A stretch of DNA of 64,000 nt from Lachnospiraceae bacterium (GCA_030523275.1 JAUNIX010000009.1:28344-92343); one strand, 5' to 3'. Positions 1-9,001 are shown, counted from the stretch's first letter. The notes: generated by a model from the sequence alone, not told the origin. Translations and numbers: made by a program.

Positions 1-92
1 ACAATTTTCTTCTCAACTTTTATGCATTTTTTCATTGGAAAATATACTATTCTCAATATCAGTTTTATTGCCATAATTATAATGAAATACAT
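1..92 (-). CDS. N-terminus of a probable surface-polymer transferase (partial, runs off window)
   Basis: An ATG at 90-92 (minus strand) follows a strong AGGAGGT site at 97-103 with 4-5 nt spacing, and the frame stays open to the window edge (30 complete codons). The residues include a hydrophobic, basic start and the string LILRIVYFPMKKCIKVEKKI, which resembles the N-terminus of CDP-glycerol glycerophosphotransferases and related glycosyltransferases (hydrophobic segment, YFP, then basic residues before a K-K-I/V strand). Only this segment is visible, so the family is a guess; that it is a gene start is well supported by the ribosome site. Confidence 0.5.
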   Translation of the reverse strand, partial: MYFIIIMAIKLILRIVYFPMKKCIKVEKKI

Positions 93-105
93 AAAAACCT
101 CCTAC

Positions 106-219
106 TTACACAATTATATCCATAAAATAATCTCTGATCCAATCTCTTACTTCGTTCAAACCGACTGAAACATCCTCTGCAAGCTTCATCGATTCGCGTG
201 TGGCGACAAATGAAATGTA
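106..219 (-). pseudogene. Short coding remnant of an unknown gene
   Basis: Between the lysozyme-like gene and the partial gene at the left edge, one minus frame reads 37 codons of protein-like sequence (for example ESMKLAEDVSVGLNEVRDWI) ending in TAA at 106-108, just upstream of the next ribosome site. The frame is closed by a TAA inside the end of the upstream gene and has no obvious start or ribosome site; an internal ATG would give 27 residues. It looks like the 3' end of a gene whose front was deleted, with the lysozyme-like gene now abutting it. The family was not recognised. Confidence 0.35.
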
Positions 220-223
220 CCTA

Positions 224-2062
224 TTATTTAATGGCAGTACTCGTTTTTATTGCACTCCAAGATGCATATAAATTTTTATTCTGACCGTTTACAACTGTCT
301 TCTTATATGCACGTATACGAACATAATATTTTCTATTTCTTGTCAATGAAGATAAAGTTCTAGCTGTTGTCTTATAATTTGTCACAGTTACAGACTTAAC
401 ATTTGAACTAAAGTTTTTATTTGTCGAATACTGGATAACATAACCAGTCGCTTTGCTATTCTTACTCCATGTCACTTTTAATTTTCTACCGCCAACTGCT
501 TTCAGCGATGAAACAGAAGTCTTCTTTGGAACTACATAAATACTTACTACTTTTGTTGCTGCTGAATAAGTAGAAGTTGAAGCTACTTTTACAGTAATCG
601 TACAGTATCCGGTTCCCTTAATTGTTACCTTGCCGGTCGAAGATACGGTAGCGACATTATTATTACTTGAAGTATAAGATAGTGCTCCGTTTCCTGCTGT
701 TCTTTTTGCATTCAAATTAAATGCAGAAGCACCATATGTCTTTGTATAGGATGATGTACCGCTAATCGAACTTTTCTTTAATACAGCAAATGCCTGATTT
801 ACTAGTGTTTTAGATGTTGAAGATGTCTTAGCGGATACTTTATAGTTATATTTACCTGAAGCAAGTTTACCAAATGTAATATAATTATCAATGTTATGAA
901 TATCATACGTTGTCTTATTCGGATTAATTGTTCTTGTTATTTTAGGCGTACCATTAGAATCATAAACTCCAACAGTCACCGAAGTTAAGACATTACCAGA
1001 TGAAACCATTCCTCTTAATATAAATGGGGAACCAACTGTCAATTGTGTTGGTTTTGTTGCATTACTGATCGTTATAGCAGAATTAGCACTTGTTGTAGGA
1101 TTCTTATCCGTACCTGAGTCTGTATTTGTACTAATACTTGCATTTTTATAGGCAGGCCAATATGTCTTTTTGGCTAAATTTCCTCGTGCATTACTTACAC
1201 TTTTCGTATTTGCTGGAATTTCATATTTCAGACACCAGCGATAACCAGCATCATAAGCACCCTGAGCATTATTGCTAACACCTTTTAAATAGGATAAAAC
1301 GCTACTATTGTAAGACTTCTTTAATTCATAATACATATAATTTAACTGTCCCGTTAATGAAGTATATTTATATCCATTTTTATTACAATAATTCTTGAGA
1401 GCCGTCAAACGAGTAGCATGCCACTGACAAATACCGTAGCTTGTCCCTTTATCACCCCATGCTGTCGGGCTAAAAGCTGACTCAGAATAAATATTGGCCA
1501 AAACACCACAGGCTGCCGCTTTATTTAATCCCATTGTTCCTGTTAAAAATTTATAAATTGTTGTTTCGTTGGCACCTCTTGTCCCACTATTTACAGCTCC
1601 TTTCATACTAGAAGCTCTACCAACGTCTGATGAAAGGAAGATACCGGCATATGGCATTTCAATATCCTCTGCCACATCATAGTCCTCCGTCACACAAACA
1701 GGGTTAAACTGATAATAGTAGTAATCAGTATCCTCATAACTACCCTCACATTCCCATTTAACAGGTATTTCTGCAGTTGTATATGTATGGTCCAGATATA
1801 CTAATAATTTATCTGGAAGATCAGCCAGAATATCTTTTAATTCTGGTCTTTTATCGTATGTTAAAATAATAGGTGACAAATCTGCAAATTCCGTAATCTG
1901 TTCTTTAACTTCTTTATCCTCTGTAACATCACTTGCATTCACAACAGCATCCACATCGCTAATAATCTCGTCTACTGAAGCTGCTAAAACATTACCTATG
2001 CTTAAATTCAAGCACAAAACCATCATCAATATCAATGCTGCTGCACGTTTCAATAATTTCAT
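224..2062 (-). CDS. Secreted phage-tail-lysozyme-like protein with Ig-like and fibronectin III domains
   Basis: 612 residues, with a GGAGGG site just upstream of the ATG. Residues 1-27 are a signal peptide (basic start, hydrophobic core, cut after VLAA). Residues about 165-305 match the phage tail lysozyme type fold: KFLTGTMGLNKAAACGVLAN, then ESAFSPTAWGDKGTSYGICQ with a likely catalytic Glu, then W-H-A-T-R-L. Residues about 330-430 look like a beta-sandwich linker, 435-515 resemble a bacterial Ig-like (Big_2) repeat (NNNVATVSSTGKVTIKGTG), and 517-612 form a fibronectin III domain with WSKNSKATGYVIQYS. Expected role: extracellular peptidoglycan hydrolase or adhesin. No sortase motif or surface-layer repeat is visible, so it may be freely secreted. 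It is monocistronic as far as can be seen. Confidence 0.75.
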   Translation of the reverse strand: MKLLKRAAALILMMVLCLNLSIGNVLAASVDEIISDVDAVVNASDVTEDKEVKEQITEFADLSPIILTYDKRPELKDILADLPDKLLVYLDHTYTTAEIPVKWECEGSYEDTDYYYYQFNPVCVTEDYDVAEDIEMPYAGIFLSSDVGRASSMKGAVNSGTRGANETTIYKFLTGTMGLNKAAACGVLANIYSESAFSPTAWGDKGTSYGICQWHATRLTALKNYCNKNGYKYTSLTGQLNYMYYELKKSYNSSVLSYLKGVSNNAQGAYDAGYRWCLKYEIPANTKSVSNARGNLAKKTYWPAYKNASISTNTDSGTDKNPTTSANSAITISNATKPTQLTVGSPFILRGMVSSGNVLTSVTVGVYDSNGTPKITRTINPNKTTYDIHNIDNYITFGKLASGKYNYKVSAKTSSTSKTLVNQAFAVLKKSSISGTSSYTKTYGASAFNLNAKRTAGNGALSYTSSNNNVATVSSTGKVTIKGTGYCTITVKVASTSTYSAATKVVSIYVVPKKTSVSSLKAVGGRKLKVTWSKNSKATGYVIQYSTNKNFSSNVKSVTVTNYKTTARTLSSLTRNRKYYVRIRAYKKTVVNGQNKNLYASWSAIKTSTAIK

Positions 2063-2191
2063 ATTTCCCTCCGATTATTATTATGTCATCTTTTATTATT
2101 CGCCATTGTTCTTATCATAACATAAAACATACAAAAATGGGAGAATGTTTTTACATTTTTTTAATATTTCTGCAATATTTTATAATATCTT

Positions 2192-2377
2192 TACAAGCCA
2201 TGCTCATCTCGTTGTAGGGCTGTCGCCTTTATTACAAGCCATGCTCATCTCGATTTCGCTTCGCTTCATCTCGCTGTAGGGCTGGCGCCCTATAAGTCTA
2301 AAAACAAAAAACACGGTGCAAAGAATACAAGTACTCTTTGCACCGTGTTTTTTGTTTTTATCCTTGCATGGCTTGTA
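2192..2377. repeat. Composite palindromic repeat, family A, copy 1
   Basis: The outer arms TACAAGCCATG (2233-2243) and CATGGCTTGTA (2367-2377) are perfect inverted repeats. Between them lie a 30-bp core (2246-2275) and a 24-bp perfect hairpin (2301-2358). A shortened tandem half-copy (left arm plus a GTAGGGCTG segment) precedes it at 2192-2226. The core recurs at 12228-12257 with 29/30 identity in a second element of the same layout. Function unknown; it occupies the whole gap between the lysozyme-like gene and the rubrerythrin gene. Confidence 0.75.
2301..2358. terminator. Bidirectional terminator-like hairpin inside repeat A copy 1
   Basis: Perfect 24-bp arms (left arm 2301-2324, right arm 2335-2358) around a 10-nt loop, with AACAAAAAA at one end and TTTTTTGTT at the other, so it has a U-tract in both directions. 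It lies 22 bp beyond the rubrerythrin stop codon and would end that transcript. Confidence 0.8.
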
Positions 2378-2379
2378 GC

Positions 2380-2922
2380 TTATCCAAAGTATCTTTCTAA
2401 TAAGCCTTTGAATGCTTTACCATGTCTAGCTTCGTCTCTAGCCATTTCATGAACTGTGTCATGGATTGCGTCAAGTCCTGCTGCTTTTGCACGAGTTGCT
2501 AAATCTGTTTTACCTGCTGTAGCACCAAATTCAGCTTCTACTCTCATTTCAAGGTTTTTCTTTGTAGAATCTGTTATAACTTCACCTAATAATTCAGCAA
2601 ATTTTGCAGCATGTTCAGCTTCTTCATGTGCAGCTTTTTCCCAGTATAATCCGATTTCTGGATATCCTTCTCTATGAGCTACACGAGCCATAGCAAGATA
2701 CATACCTACTTCTGAACATTCACCTTCGAAGTTTGCTCTTAAATCAGCAATGATGTCTTCGCTTACGCCCTGAGCAACACCTACTACATGTTCTGCAGCC
2801 CAAGCTTCATCTGCACTCTGTTCTTTAAATTTATCAGCACCTACGCCACATACTGGACATTTTTCTGGAGCTGCTTCACCTTCATAAACATAACCACATA
2901 CTGTACATACAAATTTTTTCAT
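2380..2922 (-). CDS. Reverse rubrerythrin (NADH peroxidase type)
   Basis: 180 residues. The rubredoxin-like FeS4 site is at the N-terminus (C6-T-V-C9 and C22-P-V-C25), followed by a ferritin-like four-helix domain with di-iron ligand motifs [21 protein letters not shown] and DEARHGKAF. This domain order is opposite to classical rubrerythrin and matches the reverse rubrerythrins of clostridia, which reduce hydrogen peroxide and oxygen using NADH through a reductase partner. A ribosome site AAAGGAG precedes the ATG. The gene lies directly downstream of a Fur/PerR-family gene, and a palindrome at 2959-2981 is a likely operator. Confidence 0.9.
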   Translation of the reverse strand: MKKFVCTVCGYVYEGEAAPEKCPVCGVGADKFKEQSADEAWAAEHVVGVAQGVSEDIIADLRANFEGECSEVGMYLAMARVAHREGYPEIGLYWEKAAHEEAEHAAKFAELLGEVITDSTKKNLEMRVEAEFGATAGKTDLATRAKAAGLDAIHDTVHEMARDEARHGKAFKGLLERYFG

Positions 2923-2958
2923 AATAGAATCTCCTTTTATAAATCATTTTCATTCAAT

Positions 2959-2981
2959 TCAGTAATAGTAATTATTACTGA
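2959..2981. promoter_or_regulatory. Probable PerR-type operator upstream of rubrerythrin
   Basis: The arms TCAGTAAT and ATTACTGA flank a 7-nt AT-rich centre in the gap between the Fur-family gene and the rubrerythrin gene. AT-rich palindromes of this size are the usual binding sites of PerR proteins. A looser related sequence (TAATAATTGTTACTA) lies at about 3431-3445, just upstream of the regulator, suggesting autoregulation. Confidence 0.55.
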
Positions 2982-2997
2982 TATTATAGTACCATTA

Positions 2998-3402
2998 TTA
3001 TTTCTCTGTGTCAACACCTTTTAAACATTTTTTACAGATACCTTTAAAAAATATCGAATGACCGGTAATTTTACCCTCAAATGTATTATCCGCCAAAATA
3101 TCAATATGTGCAAGTGAATCCATTTTTAGATCCATCACACATCCACACTTGGTACATAACACGTGATAATGGGGCTCGCTGACACAGTCAAACCGATCTG
3201 ATTTTCCATCGCAGTTTACTTTTCGAATCTCATTCGCCTCCGCTAAAAGATTCAAATTCCGATAAACAGTACCTAAACTGATATTAGGAATCTCTTTTCT
3301 TACATGTTCGTAAACCATATCTGCACTTGGATGCTCTTTTGTAGACTTGATATATTCTAATATAGCTTCTCTTTGTCTGCTTCGCTTTGATCCCGTTTTC
3401 AT
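2998..3402 (-). CDS. perR: Fur-family transcriptional regulator, PerR-like
   Basis: 134 residues from the ATG at 3402, chosen because AAAGAGG lies upstream of it while the longer start at 3423 has none. N-terminal winged helix (RSRQREAILEYIKS, then SLGTVYRNLNLLAE). The metal-binding domain has HYHVLCTKCGC and a second C-x-x-C (CKKC), giving the four-Cys structural zinc site. The adjacent rubrerythrin gene argues for a peroxide sensor (PerR) rather than an iron (Fur) or zinc (Zur) regulator. The N-terminal regulatory His expected of PerR (H in EHPSADMVYEHV) is present. The subtype call is inference. Confidence 0.8.
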   Translation of the reverse strand: MKTGSKRSRQREAILEYIKSTKEHPSADMVYEHVRKEIPNISLGTVYRNLNLLAEANEIRKVNCDGKSDRFDCVSEPHYHVLCTKCGCVMDLKMDSLAHIDILADNTFEGKITGHSIFFKGICKKCLKGVDTEK

Positions 3403-3715
3403 TGCAGGCCTCTTTCTATACATAATATAATAATAATAATTGTTACTAATACTATTATATAGATGAAATTCTTTTCTGTCAATATAAATTATTGGAGACC
3501 AAACGAAAAAACAATGAAAACTTCTTTTTTATTTTACCCCAAACCATTTATCCAATACACTATTTTTCATAATAAATGTAAAACCTCACTCAAATGAAAT
3601 AACTATTTTCTTTCCTCCCCTTGACTTTTTCTTTATTTAGTAGTATTATCACCACAATAAATAGTTTTTAAAACTACATTACGAAATTTATTAAACTATG
3701 ATAGGAGGTTTTTAT

Positions 3716-4363
3716 ATGAAAATACATTTTAAGGATCCAGGAAGTGCAATTACTCATTTAATCGGAGCAATTCTTTCTTTATTATCAGCAATCCCATTAA
3801 TTGTACAATCTTTATTAAGCGGAGACTTTATCAAGACACTATCCCTTACCGTTTTTGTTATCAGTATGATTGCTTTGTATTCCGCCAGTACACTTTATCA
3901 TTCCATTGATAGTACAGAATCCGTCAATCTTAAATTAAAAAAATTAGATCACTGTATGATTTTTATTTTGATCGCAGGTTCCTATACACCAATTTGTATG
4001 ATTGCCTTAAAAGGAATCATTGGCTATGGATTACTTATCCTTGTCTGGATTATTGCTCTTTTAGGGATTGGATTTAAAATGTTCTGGGTTGATTGTCCAA
4101 AATGGATTTCTTCCATTATGTATATCGCCATGGGATGGACTTGTATCCTTGCAATTTCACCAATCATTCACTCACTATCCCATTTTGCTTTTGCTTGGTT
4201 AGTGGCAGGAGGTATCATTTACACGATTGGTGGGATCATCTATGCACTGAAACTTCCAATTTTTAATGCTCGCCATAAATATTTTGGATCACACGAAATT
4301 TTTCATTTATTTGTTATGGCTGGCAGCGCCTGCCATTGCGTCGTTATGTATTCTTTCCTCTAG
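3716..4363 (+). CDS. Hemolysin III family membrane protein
   Basis: 215 residues from ATG 3716, chosen because AGGAGG at 3702-3707 is well spaced; an upstream ATG at 3698 lies before that site. Seven membrane helices with the PAQR/HlyIII signature: ASTLYHSIDST near helix 2, a conserved D in KLDHCMIFILIAGSYTP, and H residues at the end (HKYFGSHEIFHLFVMAGSAC). The family includes B. cereus hemolysin III and bacterial relatives of adiponectin receptors; the three His probably bind zinc. The true role in housekeeping bacteria is uncertain. The last 20 bases overlap the convergent GIY-YIG gene. The 3424-3697 stretch upstream is AT-rich promoter DNA with no gene. Confidence 0.85.
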   Translation: MKIHFKDPGSAITHLIGAILSLLSAIPLIVQSLLSGDFIKTLSLTVFVISMIALYSASTLYHSIDSTESVNLKLKKLDHCMIFILIAGSYTPICMIALKGIIGYGLLILVWIIALLGIGFKMFWVDCPKWISSIMYIAMGWTCILAISPIIHSLSHFAFAWLVAGGIIYTIGGIIYALKLPIFNARHKYFGSHEIFHLFVMAGSACHCVVMYSFL

Positions 4364-4607
4364 AATATATTTGTACTAAGTGAAGCTTTTCTTTTCTTGA
4401 TAAGTGTTTAATCTGATATTCTCTTTGCATGGCTTCTTGTTTGGTCGGGAATTCTTCCGTATATACCAATCGAACAGGAAGCCTAGTTCTTGTATATTTT
4501 GCTCCTTTTCCCTGATTATGTGTCTTTATACGCTTTTTTATATCATTTGTCCATCCAGTGTATAAACTGCCATCACTACACTCTACTATATAAGTATAAT
4601 TTTTCAT
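4344..4607 (-). CDS. GIY-YIG domain protein (UPF0213/YhbQ-like)
   Basis: About 87 residues starting MKNYTYIVECSDGSLYTGWT. The GIY-YIG core is visible as YTYIVEC...LYTGWT, followed by the conserved Arg in DIKKRIKTHN and the Y-E-F / E-A-M-Q-R-E-Y helix with a catalytic Glu. Stand-alone small GIY-YIG proteins are common; some act in DNA repair or are nucleases, but most are uncharacterised. Upstream ATGs at 4619 and 4655 are possible; none has an ideal ribosome site. It is convergent with, and overlaps, the hemolysin III gene. Confidence 0.8.
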   Translation of the reverse strand: MKNYTYIVECSDGSLYTGWTNDIKKRIKTHNQGKGAKYTRTRLPVRLVYTEEFPTKQEAMQREYQIKHLSRKEKLHLVQIYSRGKNT

Positions 4608-4736
4608 TTCTATATTCATTCCTTTATCGAATATCAAAAAATAGAAAGAAAGCACTTGCTTTGTACTCTATCGTAAACAGCAAATGCTTTATTTTCATAA
4701 GATTATATCATAATTTTTTAAAAAACTCTATAAAAT

Positions 4737-5432
4737 CTATTCTTTCATATAGTCAACAGGATTGACTGGTTTTTCTTTGTGTAACATTTCCATGTATAAG
4801 TGTTCGCCTTCTAAGGTGTAATAGTTTGTCGGTTTCGCCACTGACGCAATGATATCACCGGTTTTTAGTACATCACCTTTTTTTACTTTCACATCTTTTA
4901 ACTGCCCTAAAATAACGGTATATCCATCCCCGAGATCAAGAACTACCTGATTTCCAAGCTCATCACTTTTCATCACATCAATCACCTGACATTTTGTGAC
5001 TGCACCGACACCTTGTCCTTCTTTTGCTTCAATCAAAATGCCCGGATTGCATTTGTATTGATCCAAAGTTTCAAAATAGACGGTGGTATCCATACTAAAA
5101 GGAAGAAGAATATTTCCGTTTATTGGCCAGTCTAATTTTGTTTTTCCATCGTAGGATAATGTTGGAGCAACTTTTGCCTGTGTAGGCTTTGTTTCTGTAG
5201 CCTCTGTTGTTGTAATTTCCTGTGTTGTACTCTCTGTTACTTCTGTCTTTTGTATTGCTTCATTTCCAACCTCATCAAGGTTAATTTCCTGCCTTGCGAT
5301 TTGATTTTTATTTTTCATTTGTTTGCTATAAATAACCATCAAAGCAATCAAAACAGCAAAACCAACGGCAAGCGCTATATAATACGCCTTATGAGACAAA
5401 AATGATGTGTTTTTTTTATTATACTGTTTCAT
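4737..5432 (-). CDS. spoIIQ: SpoIIQ-like M23/LytM-fold protein with degenerate metal site
   Basis: About 231 residues from ATG 5432 (GAGGTGAT upstream). N-terminal cytoplasmic tail, one membrane helix (YYIALAVGFAVLIALMVIYS), a Thr/Glu-rich linker, then a LytM/M23 fold (NPGILIEAKEGQGVGAV ... GNQVVLDLGDGYTVILGQL ... EGEHLYMEML). The zinc ligands of active M23 enzymes (HxxxD and HxH) are largely lost: the positions read N-x-G-x-L and H-L-Y. Position directly after spoIID supports SpoIIQ, the forespore partner of SpoIIIAH in the engulfment channel. Clostridial SpoIIQ often keeps the metal site; here it looks non-catalytic, as in Bacillus. Confidence 0.8.
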   Translation of the reverse strand: MKQYNKKNTSFLSHKAYYIALAVGFAVLIALMVIYSKQMKNKNQIARQEINLDEVGNEAIQKTEVTESTTQEITTTEATETKPTQAKVAPTLSYDGKTKLDWPINGNILLPFSMDTTVYFETLDQYKCNPGILIEAKEGQGVGAVTKCQVIDVMKSDELGNQVVLDLGDGYTVILGQLKDVKVKKGDVLKTGDIIASVAKPTNYYTLEGEHLYMEMLHKEKPVNPVDYMKE

Positions 5433-5495
5433 AATTATCACCTCAGTACTATTTTTGCCTCAAAATTGTGATTTATTCATAAATATCTGTTTTCA

Positions 5496-6434
5496 TTACT
5501 TATATGCAGTTGCTATTTTGATTCCCGTATAATAATATTTTAAAATTTTTTTATAATCGGAACCTTTTTTTGCCATCTCATTCGCACCATATTGGCTCAA
5601 TCCCAGTCCATGACCTTTTCCAAGCGAAATGACTCTCATTTTGTGATCATGATCTTCGATATAAAAATTGGTCGAATGCAATCCAAATATCTCCTTCCAA
5701 TCTTCTCCAGAAAATTTTGTGTCACCCACTTTTATTGTTTTCACGTAACCAGATGTTGTTTTTGAAGTCACAGATATTTGTTTTTCCAGTTGTTCCAATG
5801 TCACCTTAGAATCGCTCTTTTTTTGTTTGAGCAATGCCAATGCATCTTCATACTCCCACTCCTCCACATGCATGTAATCTGGTGCTTCTACATCGGCACT
5901 ACTATCAACCGCCTGCAAATATGTAATCGCTTTGCCATATAATTCTTTTGCACTAACTGTCGTACCCACACTGACTTCATGATATAACGGTACAATATAA
6001 GCTCCTTCCGCCTGCATCACCTTCCCTCTCGTTTCCAAAACTGTTTTTGTCAAAATTTGAATATTTTTTGTATACTCATTCTCTCCCATTTGTTCTCTTA
6101 GTTTATCTTCATTAATATACTTCTCCCCTAATTCCTTGCTTTTGATTTGTTTTTTCCCATTCATTTGTTGTAAAATACTTGTCCGAATGATGACTGCTTG
6201 TGCTTTGATCGCCTCATATTCGGAATTGGTATCAATTTCTGACGGCAACACCCCTACAATATATTGATCAAGATCATAAGTGTTTCCTGAATCATCTTCA
6301 ATCACATAACCACTTTCTACATCAGAAATATCCGGAAGCCTGTCCACATTAAGTCCATTGAATGCAACATAAAACAATAAAGGAAAACCGATTAAAATTC
6401 CTGTCAACACAAATATATTTGAAATAAATCTCAC
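5496..6434 (-). CDS. spoIID: Stage II sporulation protein D, peptidoglycan lytic transglycosylase
   Basis: 312 residues from a GTG at 6434, chosen because AGGAG lies exactly 5 nt upstream; longer starts at 6458 (ATG) and 6476 (GTG) lack one. One N-terminal membrane helix (FVLTGILIGFPLLFYVAF), then the SpoIID domain: DQYIVGVLPSEID carries the catalytic Glu, followed by AIKAQAVIIRT, and the C-terminal SLGKGHGLGLSQYGANEMA motif. SpoIID cleaves glycan strands after SpoIIP removes stem peptides during engulfment of the forespore. It is upstream of spoIIQ with 63 bp between, a conserved clostridial pairing, and indicates a spore-forming lineage. Confidence 0.92.
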   Translation of the reverse strand: MRFISNIFVLTGILIGFPLLFYVAFNGLNVDRLPDISDVESGYVIEDDSGNTYDLDQYIVGVLPSEIDTNSEYEAIKAQAVIIRTSILQQMNGKKQIKSKELGEKYINEDKLREQMGENEYTKNIQILTKTVLETRGKVMQAEGAYIVPLYHEVSVGTTVSAKELYGKAITYLQAVDSSADVEAPDYMHVEEWEYEDALALLKQKKSDSKVTLEQLEKQISVTSKTTSGYVKTIKVGDTKFSGEDWKEIFGLHSTNFYIEDHDHKMRVISLGKGHGLGLSQYGANEMAKKGSDYKKILKYYYTGIKIATAYK

Positions 6435-6521
6435 ACTGACTCCTCTTTTCTCAATCATACTATTTTTGTCTAACACATTTTACAGCTTATTCTAAATGGT
6501 TACACTATTTTAATATATGAA

Positions 6522-6549
6522 AAAAGCAGGTGAAATATCACCTGCTTTT
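6522..6549. terminator. Terminator hairpin after glycogen phosphorylase
   Basis: Perfect 12-bp arms (AAAAGCAGGTGA and its complement) with a 4-nt loop and A/T runs on both sides, 19 bp beyond the phosphorylase stop codon. It separates that gene from the spoIID promoter. Confidence 0.85.
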
Positions 6550-6568
6550 AAAAGAATCATCTTCTATT

Positions 6569-9001
6569 CTATTTTGTTAAATCAATCTTTTCTAATTTCC
6601 AGATTTCCTGAGCATACTGCTCGATTGTTCTATCTGCTGTGAATTTACCAGATTTTGCAATATTTAAGATTGCAGATTTTGCCCATGCAGATTCGTCTTT
6701 GTATGCTTCGTTCACTTTTTCCTGTGCAGCTACATAAGAATCAAAGTCAAGTAATGTGAAATACTGATCTTTGTTCAATAAAGAGTTATAAATTTCTCTA
6801 AATAACTCTGGATTTTCTGGAGAATAATATCCATTGATCAACTGAGTCATAACCTTACGGATTTCCATGTTGGAATTATAAATATCATGAGGGTTATATC
6901 CGCCATTCTTCTCATAATCCATAATTTCATCTGCACTCTTACCAAAGATAAATGCATTTTCTTCGCCAACTTCTTCTACGATTTCTACATTGGCACCATC
7001 CATTGTACCTAAAGTTAAAGCACCGTTTAACATAAATTTCATATTTCCTGTACCAGATGCTTCTTTCGAAGCGGTTGAAATCTGTTCCGATACATCTGCT
7101 GCTGCGAAAATAATTTCTGCATTTGATACACGATAATCTTCAATAAATACAACTTTTAATTTACCATTGATTGATGTATCGTTGTTAATACGATCAGCAA
7201 CAGAGTTAATTAACTTGATTGTTAATTTAGCAGTACTATAACCAGCTGCTGCTTTCGCACCAAAAATGAATGTACGAGGCACAATATCCATATCTGGATG
7301 TTCTTTGATCTGATTATATAAATACATAACGTGTAAGATATTTAATAACTGACGTTTGTATTCATGTAAACGTTTTACCTGACAATCAAAGATAGAACGA
7401 GGATCCACATCAACACCATTATGTTCTTTGATGTATTTTGCCAGACGAAGTTTATTTTTATATTTAATATTTAAGAATTCCTGCTGTGCTTTTTCATCAT
7501 CCGCATAAATTGCAAGTTTTCCAATATGAGGAAGATCAGTAATCCATTCGTCTCCAATTTTATCAGTAACCCAGTCAGCTAACAATGGATCACCATGTAA
7601 TAAGAATCTTCTCTGTGTAATTCCGTTTGTCTTGTTGTTAAACTGTTCTGGTCTCATTTCATAGAAATCTTTTAATTCACGTTTCTTTAAGATTTCAGTA
7701 TGAAGTCTTGCTACACCATTTACAGAATAGCTTCCTGCAATCGCAAGGTGAGCCATACGAACCTGACCATCATAAAGAATTGCCATGCTTGCAACTTTTT
7801 CAGGCTGATTTGGATATTTTTCCTGAATCTGTCTTACGTAACGAGCATTGATTTCTTCAACGATCTGATATACACGAGGAAGTAATCTTGAGAATAACTC
7901 AATTGGCCATTTTTCTAATGCTTCTGACATGATTGTGTGGTTTGTATATGCGCATGTATGGCATACGATATCCCATGCATCATCCCAGCCAAGACCTTCT
8001 TCATCAATTAAAATTCTCATCAATTCAGCTACTGCTACTGTTGGATGAGTATCGTTTAACTGGAAGACCACTTTATTTGGTAAATCATGGATATCGTCAT
8101 TAAAATTCTTAAATCTATCAATTGCATTTTGAACAGATGCAGACACAAAGAAATACTGCTGTTTTAAACGTAATTCTTTTCCTGAGTAATGATTATCATT
8201 TGGATATAATACTTCAGAAATATTTCTTGCTAAATTCTGTTCTTCTACTGCTTTCTGATAATCTCCCTGGTCAAAAGAAGATAAATTAAATGTCTGAATT
8301 GCTTCTGCATCCCAGATACGAAGTGTATTTACTACACCATTGCCATATCCTAAAACTGGCATATCATATGGTACTGCACGAACCTGCTGGTATCCTTTCT
8401 GGACAAAATGTCTTTTTCCAGTATCATCAATTTCTACTTCAACATATCCACCAAATTTAACAGTTTTTGCATATTCTTCACGACGGATTTCAAATGGATT
8501 TCCATCTTTTAACCAATCATCTGGTTTTTCAATCTGGTAACCGTTTTCGATTGCCTGTTTGAACATACCATAATGATAACGAATACCACAACCATATGCT
8601 GGATAACCAAGAGTTGCAAGGGAATCTAAGAAGCATGCTGCCAAACGTCCTAAACCACCATTACCTAATGCTGCATCTCTTTCCTGATCCTCAATGACAT
8701 TAATGTCTAAACCTAATTCATCTAATGCTTCTGCAATTTCTTTGTAATGAGTTAAGTTGATCATGTTGTTACCTAACGCACGACCCATTAAGAATTCCAT
8801 GGAAAGATAAAAAACTGTTTTTTTGTTCTGTTCCTTGTATTCTCTCTGAGATTTGATCCAATCATCCATCATCAGATCTTTTACTGCATAAGCAACTGCC
8901 ATATAAAGCTGTTTATCTGTCGCTTCATCCATCTCTCTACGATATAAACTCTTTACATTTTCTACTACTGCTTGTTTGAATTTTCTCTTATTAAACTTCA
9001 T
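6569..9001 (-). CDS. glgP: Glycogen/alpha-glucan phosphorylase
   Basis: 810 residues, the normal length. It uses phosphate to release glucose-1-phosphate from alpha-1,4-glucans. Visible motifs: LSMEFLMGRALGNNM near the N-terminus, ALGNGGLGRLAACFLDS, QLNDTHPTVAVAELMR, and the PLP-binding segment EASGTGNMKFMLNGALTLGT, whose Lys carries the cofactor. AGAGGGT precedes the ATG. No other glycogen gene is beside it, so it appears to be a lone storage or maltodextrin enzyme. Regulatory N-terminal sites of animal phosphorylases are absent. Confidence 0.95.
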   Translation of the reverse strand: MKFNKRKFKQAVVENVKSLYRREMDEATDKQLYMAVAYAVKDLMMDDWIKSQREYKEQNKKTVFYLSMEFLMGRALGNNMINLTHYKEIAEALDELGLDINVIEDQERDAALGNGGLGRLAACFLDSLATLGYPAYGCGIRYHYGMFKQAIENGYQIEKPDDWLKDGNPFEIRREEYAKTVKFGGYVEVEIDDTGKRHFVQKGYQQVRAVPYDMPVLGYGNGVVNTLRIWDAEAIQTFNLSSFDQGDYQKAVEEQNLARNISEVLYPNDNHYSGKELRLKQQYFFVSASVQNAIDRFKNFNDDIHDLPNKVVFQLNDTHPTVAVAELMRILIDEEGLGWDDAWDIVCHTCAYTNHTIMSEALEKWPIELFSRLLPRVYQIVEEINARYVRQIQEKYPNQPEKVASMAILYDGQVRMAHLAIAGSYSVNGVARLHTEILKKRELKDFYEMRPEQFNNKTNGITQRRFLLHGDPLLADWVTDKIGDEWITDLPHIGKLAIYADDEKAQQEFLNIKYKNKLRLAKYIKEHNGVDVDPRSIFDCQVKRLHEYKRQLLNILHVMYLYNQIKEHPDMDIVPRTFIFGAKAAAGYSTAKLTIKLINSVADRINNDTSINGKLKVVFIEDYRVSNAEIIFAAADVSEQISTASKEASGTGNMKFMLNGALTLGTMDGANVEIVEEVGEENAFIFGKSADEIMDYEKNGGYNPHDIYNSNMEIRKVMTQLINGYYSPENPELFREIYNSLLNKDQYFTLLDFDSYVAAQEKVNEAYKDESAWAKSAILNIAKSGKFTADRTIEQYAQEIWKLEKIDLTK

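Noticed and set aside
2035..2217. 60-codon plus frame upstream of the repeat
   Set aside because: It overlaps the lysozyme-like signal peptide region antisense, has no ribosome site and runs into the repeat.
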